Positions 57,173 to 64,000 of a DNA stretch of 64,000 nucleotides are shown one piece after another. Each line of letters begins with the position of its first letter. Position 1 is the stretch's first letter. This DNA is from Roseiarcus sp963775575. Lineage in GTDB: Bacteria > Pseudomonadota > Alphaproteobacteria > Rhizobiales > Beijerinckiaceae. Under the pieces are notes generated by a model that had not been told where the DNA came from, ran no database searches, and saw only the letters and a program-made list of their open reading frames with translations. Where the stretch lies: the NCBI GenBank assembly GCA_963775575.1, contig CAVZJG010000002.1, positions 2,170,001 through 2,234,000 of the forward strand. The letters are read 5' to 3'. The translations under genes and the position numbers were made by a program.

Positions 57173-58542
57173 TCACGCTGTCGAGGTGAGCGGCGGCGGC
57201 CGCAACTCGGTCCCGATCGCCAGCGTGACGATGGTCAGCGGCGCGCCAACTCGGAAATAGTCCCAGAAGCTTATCGTCACCCCGGAAGCGGCCGCCGTCT
57301 GCACGACGATCAGGTTGGCGACCGAGCCCAGCACGGTGAAGTTGCCGGCCAGTGTCGAAGCCATCGCGATTACCAGCCATGCCTTGTCGTGGTCCTTCAG
57401 CGCCTCGACAAACGGCTTCAGCATCAACACGGCGGCCACGTTGCTGACCAGGTTGGACAAAACGGCCGTCAAGGCGCTGAGCGCGGGAACCTGATCGAGA
57501 TGAAGCCGGCCGACGTCGGCAATGATGTCGGGGCCGAGAAGCGCGCGCTGCGCGCCGGCAACGATGACGAACAGACCCGCGAACATCAGCAGCAGCGACC
57601 AATCGATCTCCTCATAGACGCGCCGGCTCTTCACCCGCCGGGTCAGCAGCAATAGGCCGCCGATGATGAGCGCAGCCTTGGCGGGAACGACGCCGGCGAA
57701 AAACGATGCGATCAGGACCAGGGTCGCCAGCAGGGCGCGGATCACCAGCGCGCGATTGACGGCGATGCTCGGCAGCTTCGCTTACAGTCGTGCGCGGCTG
57801 AAGAACTCGTCGCGATGGAAGAGCGCGATCAACGCCACGGTGACGATCAGCCCGACCAATGCGACCGGCGCCAGCGCCAGCGCAAATCGCGTGTAGGGGA
57901 TATGAGAATAGCTGCCGATCATCATGTTCTGCGGATTGCCGGTGATCGTCGCGGTCGACCCGACGTTCGACGCCATTGCCACGGCCAGCAGGTAGGGCGC
58001 GGGCCGGCGTCCCAGCGCCAGCGTCAATTCCAGCACGAGCGGAGTCAGCGCCAGGCAGATCGCGTCGTTGACGAGGAAGGCGGAGAACGCGCCCGAGGTC
58101 GCGACGATCGCGCCGAGCAGGATCAAAGGCCGCCTGGCATGGGCGATGACCCAGGCATTGGCGACAGCGAAGAAGCCAGAAAGCCGCAGGCTGGCGACGA
58201 CGATCATTATGCCGAGCAGCAAAGTGATCGTGTCGCCGTCGATCGCTTTGTAGGCGCCTTCGAGCGGCGGCGCCCCGGACGCCACCATGAGGCCCGCGCC
58301 GACCAGGGCATGCCGGCTCGGTCGATGCTCAAGCCGGGAATCCGGCCGATGGCAAGCGCGAGATAGCTTCCGACGAAGATGACGCCGGCGGCGACGCTTT
58401 GCCCGTCGACAGCCATTCGATCGCCGATCGGAAGCACAACGGGCGCGAGGGCCGCGGCGATGGCTATCGCGACCACGATCCCGACCACCAGCACGCTCAA
58501 GGCGATCGGCCATCGGCTTCGATTGGCGGCTTCCTGACTCAT
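57173..58542 (-). pseudogene. broken paralogue of the anion permease
   Basis: Same permease core (VASSGAFSAFLVNDAICLAL-like, AVAMASNVGSTATITGNPQN, IAMASTLAGNFTVLGSVAN) without the sensor domain; would start MSQEAANRSRWPIALSVLVV at 58542. Two lesions: a one-base deletion at about 58309-58314 (frame shifts after GLSIDRAG) and an in-frame TAA at 57782-57784 following FFSRARL. Both are clear from alignment with the intact neighbour. The last ~65 bp of the coding region are almost identical to 54769-54833, implying gene conversion or duplication. Confidence 0.85.
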
Positions 58543-58663
58543 ATCGGCGACTCTGCTGACGCGATCGAGCAAGGTCGCATCTTAAGGGGGATTGAGCGGA
58601 ACCTAGCAATTCTCGGGTCTTGCGCGCACCCGAATGATCGACGCGGTTCGAGGCGCCGGCGGC

Positions 58664-58987
58664 TCAAGGCGCAAGCGCCAATCGGCTCTGCGGTTCGCTG
58701 TGGCGGCGCAATGGCGGCGCGACGCTCGCGCAGGATTGCAAGACCGTTGTGCGCTCGGTTTGCGTTTCTTGCATCGCGAAAGCGCCAATCGGCTTGTTCG
58801 TCGCCCAACACGTCGCCGGGGCGGCAATGGAAATTGCTTGCACATGTATCGGCGGCGGGATGCGAATCTCCGCGTCGGCAAGCCGATCGCGATGGTGAAG
58901 GCCTCCCAGATTTGCGGCCACGACAACGACGCAAACCACCGCGCTCGAGACGGCCAGTCGTATGAGGTCGACTGAAATCTTCTGCAT
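58664..58987 (-). CDS. hypothetical protein with N-terminal membrane anchor/signal
   Basis: 107 residues from MQKISVDLIRLAVSSAVVCV (AGAGGA upstream). N-terminal hydrophobic helix, then a small soluble part with two or three Cys (TCWATNKP, LQSCASV). Family unknown. Motif site 7 is 93 bp upstream. Confidence 0.6.
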   Translation of the reverse strand: MQKISVDLIRLAVSSAVVCVVVVAANLGGLHHRDRLADAEIRIPPPIHVQAISIAAPATCWATNKPIGAFAMQETQTERTTVLQSCASVAPPLRRHSEPQSRLALAP

Positions 58988-59079
58988 CGGATTCCTCTTG
59001 AGCGGTCGCAACAGCCCTGAGCGCATAAGTGACAACGCGAGGAAGCCTTAGAAGTAGCCGATGTCGCGACCGCGACGCC

Positions 59080-59097
59080 AGACTCGGAGTTTACTCA
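59080..59097 (-). promoter_or_regulatory. shared 18-bp motif, site 7
   Basis: Gene-sense TGAGTAAACTCCGAGTCT, then 23 nt and TACTTC (59051-59056). Faces 58664-58987. Confidence 0.55.
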
Positions 59098-59168
59098 TCT
59101 CGAATCCGTCGCCGAAGGGGTCGAGACGCACGCCGCAGTTTCAGCACTTGAAGCCGACGCCGTCGGAC

Positions 59169-59186
59169 TAGGTAGTTTCCGATCCT
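59169..59186 (+). promoter_or_regulatory. shared 18-bp motif, site 8
   Basis: TAGGTAGTTTCCGATCCT, then 23 nt and TATAGT (59210-59215), the best -10 of the set. Faces the lipoprotein gene. Confidence 0.65.
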
Positions 59187-59363
59187 ATCGCCGCCGCTGG
59201 TTCGTCTCGTATAGTGACGCTTGGAGCAGTCCAGCACGCATTAAAGAGCGACGCAGTCGGCTCCAGGATCTGGCGGCGGCGGGCCCCCCTTGCCGCCGCC
59301 AGCTCCCTTAGCTGAGCCGCATCCAACCGACCGGCGATTCAGCCGAGAGCGAGGAATCGCAAT

Positions 59364-59573
59364 ATGTCGATGTGCACCGTGACTATGGCCTTGCTGGCCT
59401 TGGCGGCGCTGAATGTTGCGGCGTGTTCCACGACAGGTGAGAGATTGGGCGGCGCCGTCGTTGGCGGGGTCGCCGGCGCGGTCGCAGGCCCGGCGGTAGC
59501 GACGGACATGGGCGTCCCGCATCGCCACTATCGCCGCCATTGGCGCCGGCATCATCACGATTACCATCCCTGA
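59364..59573 (+). CDS. small lipoprotein with glycine zipper and His-rich tail
   Basis: 69 residues. Lipoprotein signal with lipobox VAAC (Cys about 21) after MSMCTVTMALLALAALN, glycine-zipper GGAVVGGVAGAVAGPAV, and a tail HRHYRRHWRRHHHDYH that could bind metal. GAGGA upstream. PRC-barrel gene follows on the same strand. Confidence 0.75.
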   Translation: MSMCTVTMALLALAALNVAACSTTGERLGGAVVGGVAGAVAGPAVATDMGVPHRHYRRHWRRHHHDYHP

Positions 59574-59643
59574 TCGCTGCCGGGCGCGCTTTCCGCCCGG
59601 CGTTTCCCTGCCGCCGGTTCGGCGCGGACAAGGTCGTCAAACT

Positions 59644-60417
59644 ATGATGCAGGTCATTTCATCCCTGAAGGGCTTCGCGATCGAAGCGAGCGACGGCGGC
59701 ATGGGAACCGTCGTCGATTTCCTGTTCGACGACGAGTCGTGGAGAGTGCGCTGGCTGGTCGTCGACTGCGGAACTTGGCTGACCGGGCGCAAGGTTCTGA
59801 TCCATCCTTCGGCCATTTCGCGCGCCGACTTGGAACAGCGACAGTTCGTCGTGTCGCTGACCAAGGCTCAGGTCGAAAAAAGCCCGGAATTGGCTGAGCA
59901 CCAGCCGGTGTCGCAGCAGATGGAGAACCAGCTCTACACTTACTATGGGTGGGACCCGGCTTGGAGCGGTCCCTATCTCAGCGAGACGCCCGGCGCGATG
60001 GCTTGGCCCTATATGCCGCCGCCCTATTTCGGCCTGGGCCTGACCGACGCGGCGCATGGCAAGGGCGCGGGTTTGCATGGGTCCGACCCGCATGTGCGCA
60101 GCGTCAACGAAGTGATGGGATACCACCTTCACGCCGTCGACGGCGAAATCGGCCATATCGAAAATTTCATGATCGACGACGCCGACTGGAGCATCCACTA
60201 TTTTGTCGTCGACACCCGGAATTGGTGGTTTGGCAAGCGCGCGCTGATTTCGCCGCTCGCGGTGAAATCGATCAATTGGTTCGACCGCCACGTCGAACTC
60301 GACGTGTCGCGCGAACAGATCAAGTCGAGCCCGCCGTGGGATCCCTTCGACGCCTTCAGTCAGCTCTATGCAAAGCGACTCCATGAGCATTACGGTTGGC
60401 CGGGATCTGGCGCTTGA
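59644..60417 (+). CDS. PRC-barrel domain protein, two barrels
   Basis: 257 residues. Two PRC-barrel modules: SLKGFAIEASDGGMGTVVDF-LFDDESWRVRWLVVD near the N-terminus and MGYHLHAVDGEIGHIENF-MIDDADWSIHYFVVD in the second half, separated by an aromatic/Pro-rich linker (YYGWDPAWSGPYLSETPG). PRC barrels bind RNA or protein surfaces; this two-barrel form is common in stress-island genes, role unknown. Confidence 0.85.
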   Translation: MMQVISSLKGFAIEASDGGMGTVVDFLFDDESWRVRWLVVDCGTWLTGRKVLIHPSAISRADLEQRQFVVSLTKAQVEKSPELAEHQPVSQQMENQLYTYYGWDPAWSGPYLSETPGAMAWPYMPPPYFGLGLTDAAHGKGAGLHGSDPHVRSVNEVMGYHLHAVDGEIGHIENFMIDDADWSIHYFVVDTRNWWFGKRALISPLAVKSINWFDRHVELDVSREQIKSSPPWDPFDAFSQLYAKRLHEHYGWPGSGA

Positions 60418-60439
60418 GCGAAATCGTTCGACGACCGGC

Positions 60440-60640
60440 GCGCGCGACGCGCGCGGAGGGCGGCCGCCGATCCTGCTGGTCCATGGCGATCAGGACCCGC
60501 TGATCCCCGTGGAGGCGATGTTCGCAGCGACGAACGACCTCGCCGAGGCGGAAGTTCCCTGTCAGTGGCATCTGTCGCTCGGCGTCGGCCACGGCATCGA
60601 CGCCGGCGGCCTGCGTCAGGGCGGACTGTTCTTGGCCTAG
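60440..60640 (+). pseudogene. alpha/beta-hydrolase C-terminal remnant
   Basis: About 65 residues read RPPILLVHGDQDPLIPVEAM and later HLSLGVGHGIDAGGLRQGG, i.e. the Asp and His members of a serine-hydrolase triad (phospholipase/carboxylesterase type). The N-terminal half with the nucleophile is absent. A frame from 60368 exists, but its N-terminus overlaps the PRC gene and is unrelated. Likely left from a rearrangement. Confidence 0.7.
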
Positions 60641-60687
60641 GCGTTCGGCCTCAGGGCGCGGTGAGCCGACGGGCGGGCGACGCGGCC

Positions 60688-60805
60688 CAATTTTTCCCAG
60701 CCTTTCCCAGGATTTCCAAACTTTTCCAAGGAAAATCCAAACTTTTCCAAGCTTTTTGCAAGGAAATTCCAAACATTTTCCTTGGCGGTTTCCAACGAAA
60801 TCAAA
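60688..60805 (-). repeat. TTGGAAA-rich dispersed repeat, copy 2 (inverted)
   Basis: Reverse complement matches copy 1 at 16081-16207, beginning with the identical 27-bp block and continuing as degenerate TTGGAAA units. Same Phe/Trp-rich coding potential. Confidence 0.75.
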
Positions 60806-61513
60806 GGCTTGTCGGCGACGCCGGGCCATTTCGCCCTTTGCAAGCCCGCCGCGTTGAACCGACCCCGGCGAAGCGCGCTCGCCGTCGAGCTTCGATTTTT
60901 CAGCCTATCACGATCCTTGCTTTTCTCCAAGACTTTGTCTTTCCCGAAGACGCTGTCGCGCCGCTCCGGCCTGCGCCGGCGCTTCGCGCCGTTCCGGACG
61001 AGGTTCGGCAAGCCGATGAGCCGAACCGCGACCTTCGAATCGCCGCGCTGGGCCCGCGACGCCGGGGTATGGTGCGATTTGACGGAATCGCCAGCGATGT
61101 CATTCCCGCGAAAGCAGGAATCCAAACTCGTCGGCCGACGGGCCCTTCGCCCACTGGATTCCCGCTTTCGCGGGAATGACACAGCACAAGGCGTCATCGG
61201 TTTCCTCGAATAGCAACGTGCTCTGGAAGCCCAGACTCGATGCGAAGACCGAGTGCTCACATCTGGCGATAATATCCGCCCTCCGGCTGCTGTGGGCGGC
61301 CTCGTTCCCTTACGCAGCCGCCATCGACGCCGGCTAGAAGATGGCGTCTATTGGCTGGGCGCGCCCATTGCGCATCGCGGGCGGCGGTCAACGGCAGGTT
61401 CGCGTGGGGCTTGGCTCTCAATCGTCGGCGGATGCAAGCTTCGACGGGCGCAGTTCGAAGCCATCGCCTGTCCGCGAGATCGCGTTGCGGCGATCCGCGA
61501 CCCGTTCTCCGCC
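60806..61513. other. intergenic
   Basis: About 700 bp before the glucanase-like gene. Contains the inverted repeat at 61099-61180; no gene is supported, though a long plus frame precedes the next start. Confidence 0.4.
61099..61180. repeat. 26-bp inverted repeat, REP-like
   Basis: GTCATTCCCGCGAAAGCAGG and its near-perfect inverse ending CTTTCGCGGGAATGAC, separated by 30 bp. Similar elements are dispersed in many alphaproteobacteria. Confidence 0.7.
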
Positions 61514-62833
61514 ATGAGCGGCGCGGCGCTCAGTCCGGAGTTTATGGACGCCTTACAACGTGAGGCGTTCGCCTATTTCGTCTACGAGGCGAACCCGCTC
61601 AACGGTTTGATCGCCGACAAGACCCAAGCGGGCTGGCCGGCCAGCATCGCCGCCGTCGGCTTCGCCCTCACGTCTTATCCCGTTGGCGTAGAGCGCGGCT
61701 TCATGACCCGGGCGGACGCCGCCCAGCGAACGCTCGCCACCCTGCGATTCTTTCATAACAGCGTACAGAGCAGCGACGCCGACGCGACGGGCTACAACGG
61801 CTTCTACTACCATTTCCTCGACATGAACGACGGCAAGCGCGCCTGGAATTGCGAGCTTTCGACGATCGACACCGCGCTTCTCCTGGCGGGCATGTTGACC
61901 GCCGCGCAATATTTCTCGGGCGAAGGCGCCGAGGATCGCGAGATCCGCGAACTTGCCGACGCGCTTTACCGTCGCGCCGATTGGAACTGGGCGCAAAACG
62001 GCGGCGCGACGGTGACCCTTGGTTGGAACTCCCGGAGCGGCTTCCTGCCCTATCGATGGCAAGGCTACAACGAAGGGCTGTTGGTCTACTTGCTGGGCCT
62101 GGGCTCGCCGACGCATCCGCTGCCGGTCGAAAGTTATCCGCAATGGACCGCCACCTACCAGTCGCGAAAAATCTACGATCAGGAATTTCTGTACGCGGGG
62201 CCGTTGTTCACGCATCAATTCCCTCATGTCTGGATCGATTTTCGCGGAATTCAGGACGAATATATGCGCGGCAAGCGCAGCGACTATTTTGAGAACAGCC
62301 GTCGCGCGACCCACGTTCACCGGCAGTACGCGATCGCCAATCCCTGCCGTTTCTCCGGCTACGGCGAAAACGCCTGGGGGATCACGGCGAGCGATGGCCC
62401 GGGCCCGGCGACCTATCGCATCAGGGGAGAGAAGCGACGCTTCTTTGGCTATTTAGCTCGAGGCGCGCCTGACGGACCCGACGACGGCACCCTCGCTCCG
62501 TGGGCGGTCGCCGCGTCCTTGCCGTTCGCGCCCGAGATTGTCGCGCCGGCTCTGCGATATTTCGAGGCGCTGAAGCTGCGGGAAAGCAACCCCTATGGGT
62601 TCAAGGCCACATTCAACGCCACGATCGCCGAGAGATTCCGTCCGCCGCAACTCTGGGTTTCGCCGTTTCACTTCGGCATCAACCAGGGGCCCATCGTCCT
62701 GATGATCGAGAATTTCCGCACCGGTCTCATCTGGAGTTTGATGCGGCGATGTCCCTATCTCGTGGTCGGGCTCGACAGAGCCGGATTTACCGGCGGCTGG
62801 CTTGGCGCGCGGAAGCCGGCGGGTCCAGACTGA
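61514..62833 (+). CDS. GH144-like glucanase/glycoamylase-domain protein
   Basis: 439 residues from the ATG at 61514. A single Glycoamylase (PF10091-type) alpha-toroid domain: EAFAYFVYEANPLNGLIADK, SIAAVGFALTSYPVGVERGF, the LPYRWQGYNEGLLVYLLGLG and NPCRFSGYGENAWGITASDG motifs and PFHFGINQGPIVLMIENFRT. Same domain as residues 1010-1545 of NdvB. In characterised members (GH144) it is an endo-beta-1,2-glucanase; substrate here is inferred. No signal peptide seen with this start. Might trim or recycle NdvB glucans. Confidence 0.88.
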   Translation: MSGAALSPEFMDALQREAFAYFVYEANPLNGLIADKTQAGWPASIAAVGFALTSYPVGVERGFMTRADAAQRTLATLRFFHNSVQSSDADATGYNGFYYHFLDMNDGKRAWNCELSTIDTALLLAGMLTAAQYFSGEGAEDREIRELADALYRRADWNWAQNGGATVTLGWNSRSGFLPYRWQGYNEGLLVYLLGLGSPTHPLPVESYPQWTATYQSRKIYDQEFLYAGPLFTHQFPHVWIDFRGIQDEYMRGKRSDYFENSRRATHVHRQYAIANPCRFSGYGENAWGITASDGPGPATYRIRGEKRRFFGYLARGAPDGPDDGTLAPWAVAASLPFAPEIVAPALRYFEALKLRESNPYGFKATFNATIAERFRPPQLWVSPFHFGINQGPIVLMIENFRTGLIWSLMRRCPYLVVGLDRAGFTGGWLGARKPAGPD

Positions 62834-62875
62834 CACGACCGAGTTCTTGGTTGCACGAACGCCGACGCGCGCGGC

Positions 62876-63622
62876 TCACGTCTTGAGACACGCGCAGATC
62901 GCCTCGATGACCCGCTTGGTTTCCTCCGGATCGCGCACTCGGATGGACTCCACGCCAGCCTGTTTCGCGGGATAGTCGTTGCCGCCGGGAAAGATCGCGT
63001 CGCCGACGAAGATCATGTCCGCGATCGGCACGCCGAGCGTCTCCTTCAGCTTCTTTATCCCGTAGGCCTTGTCGATGCCGGGCCGCGTGACGTCGATCGA
63101 TGTGGCGCCGCCCAACCGTATCGAGAAGCCTGGAATCATCGGCTCGAGAATCGCTTCGATCTTCTGACGCTTGGCGAAATCGGGATCCCATTTCGCCTTC
63201 TCGGCCAACGGCGCCTGCTGACCGAGCGCCGAGAACGTGATCTGGCTGTCGCGGTCCTCGATCAGATCGCCCCAATGCTTGTCCGCCCTGAAGCCGGAGC
63301 GGTCGACCGCCCGATCGAGCGCGCTTATGATCTTCTTCTTGTCGTCGGCGGTGAAATCCTCGGAATAGAGCTTCTTCCAGCCGCCGTCGAAACGATAGAA
63401 TTTGGTGCCGCAGGTCGGCAGCATCGAGAGGCCTTTCAGCCGATCGTCGTGGGGGAGAAAGGCCAGCGCCTGCTTCTCGAACTGCGCCCAGGCGCCGCCC
63501 GATATGACGGCGACTTCGACGATGCCGAGCAACCGGCCCAGCAGCGCCGCCATCTCCGCGTCGAGAGACGACTTGCTCGGCGCGAGCGTGCCGTCGAGAT
63601 CGAAAACGACGAGCCTCTTCAT
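62876..63622 (-). CDS. HAD-superfamily IIB phosphatase
   Basis: 248 residues. HAD motif I KRLVVFDLDGTLAPSKSSLD, motif II VISGG, motif III around KAYGIKKL, motif IV VGDAIFPGGNDYPAKQAGV. The IIB cap and the C-terminal pattern resemble phosphomannomutase/sugar-phosphatase members. Likely sugar-phosphate substrate. Start ATG at 63622. About 100 bp upstream lies the PPK2 gene on the same strand. Confidence 0.88.
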   Translation of the reverse strand: MKRLVVFDLDGTLAPSKSSLDAEMAALLGRLLGIVEVAVISGGAWAQFEKQALAFLPHDDRLKGLSMLPTCGTKFYRFDGGWKKLYSEDFTADDKKKIISALDRAVDRSGFRADKHWGDLIEDRDSQITFSALGQQAPLAEKAKWDPDFAKRQKIEAILEPMIPGFSIRLGGATSIDVTRPGIDKAYGIKKLKETLGVPIADMIFVGDAIFPGGNDYPAKQAGVESIRVRDPEETKRVIEAICACLKT

Positions 63623-63725
63623 TTGGGCGCCTGAACGTCGAAGCGGCAATTCGGCGGGCGGCGCGACGCCGAGGGATTGGACGGCGGATCGGAGCGGCTC
63701 GCGCCGCCGGGCGAACGGGGTCCGC

Positions 63726-64000
63726 TCATTTGGTCAGCGCCTTGCGGAACGCTTGCAACTCGATCTTCCGCTTCGCGTCCGTCTTCGGATAGCTCATCGC
63801 GAGCCGCTCCAGCGTGTCGAGCAGGATCTGCGAGACGATCAAACGGGCGTTCTCCTTGTCGTCGGCGGGAACCACATACCAAGGCGCGGCGTCGGCGCTC
63901 GTCTCGCTCAGGCACTCCTCGTAGGCCTTGACGTAGTCGTCCCAGAATTTGCGCTCCTTCAAATCCGCATCGCTGAATTTCCAGTTCTTCTCGGGGTCGT
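63726..64000 (-). CDS. ppk2: polyphosphate kinase 2, C-terminus only (window edge)
   Basis: About 91 visible residues: NWKFSDADLKERKFWDDYVK, YEECLSETSADAAPWYVVPA, DDKENARLIVSQILLDTLER, LAMSYPKTD. These are the conserved C-terminal motifs of PPK2, which transfers phosphate between polyphosphate and nucleoside di- or monophosphates. Catalytic Walker region lies outside the window. Confidence 0.9.
   Translation of the reverse strand, partial: DPEKNWKFSDADLKERKFWDDYVKAYEECLSETSADAAPWYVVPADDKENARLIVSQILLDTLERLAMSYPKTDAKRKIELQAFRKALTK

Larger units (their letters stand above)
58988..59363. other. divergent intergenic region with two motif sites
   Basis: 376 bp. Holds motif sites 7 and 8 facing opposite genes. 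No gene. Confidence 0.5.

Overview
The window looks like chromosome of a GC-rich alphaproteobacterium of the Hyphomicrobiales (Rhizobiales), possibly Beijerinckiaceae/Methylocystaceae. This rests on a full-length 2885-residue NdvB/ChvB-type cyclic beta-1,2-glucan synthase, an OhrR/Ohr pair, groESL with a CIRCE-like operator, an hfq-independent set of small stress proteins (Dps, CsbD, DUF3309, PRC-barrel, BOF) and general base composition. The genus is an inference; no rRNA is present.

Layout. 1-3.7 kb: a UvrD-type helicase (cut by the window edge) and the divergent ohrR/ohr peroxide-resistance pair. 3.9-15.7 kb: an accessory region. It starts at a tRNA-Ser(CGA) that overlaps, in antisense, the 3' end of a large serine recombinase gene; the recombinase is the last gene of a toxin-antitoxin-recombinase operon with 4-bp overlaps. 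Next come a Sel1-repeat protein, an IS1182-like element inserted with a 4-bp duplication into a hypothetical gene, an rlpA remnant, two identical tandem ISL3-family copies, and a candidate structured small RNA with its own promoter and terminator facing a small winged-helix gene. 16.5-29.9 kb: 1-Cys peroxiredoxin, a TauE/SafE exporter, ndvB, groESL, cold-shock protein.

30-64 kb: a stress and envelope district. It has an RND efflux pair, a lone receiver protein, Dps, Spy-like and glycine-rich secreted proteins, a CheB-CheR-PAS-kinase-REC-REC-LuxR hybrid, a P3A proton ATPase, DUF1003/DUF3309/CsbD, an MFS carrier, two paralogous secreted/cytosolic beta-barrel-like proteins, a BOF-type OB-fold protein divergent from a QseBC-like two-component system, a sensor-domain/anion-permease fusion next to a broken paralogue, a lipoprotein, a PRC-barrel protein, a free-standing GH144-like glucanase domain (same fold as the middle of NdvB), an HAD phosphatase and the C-terminus of a PPK2.

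The most notable cross-cutting signal is an 18-bp motif (consensus TRRGTAGWTTCCGANNCT) found eight times between 31 and 59 kb, always oriented toward a stress/envelope gene. In seven cases it is followed 22-23 nt later by a TA-rich -10-like hexamer. It looks like one shared promoter or activator site and would define a local regulon. The other strong candidates for undescribed biology are the small RNA at 15067-15196 and the sensor-permease fusion. All calls come from reading sequence; no database search was run.
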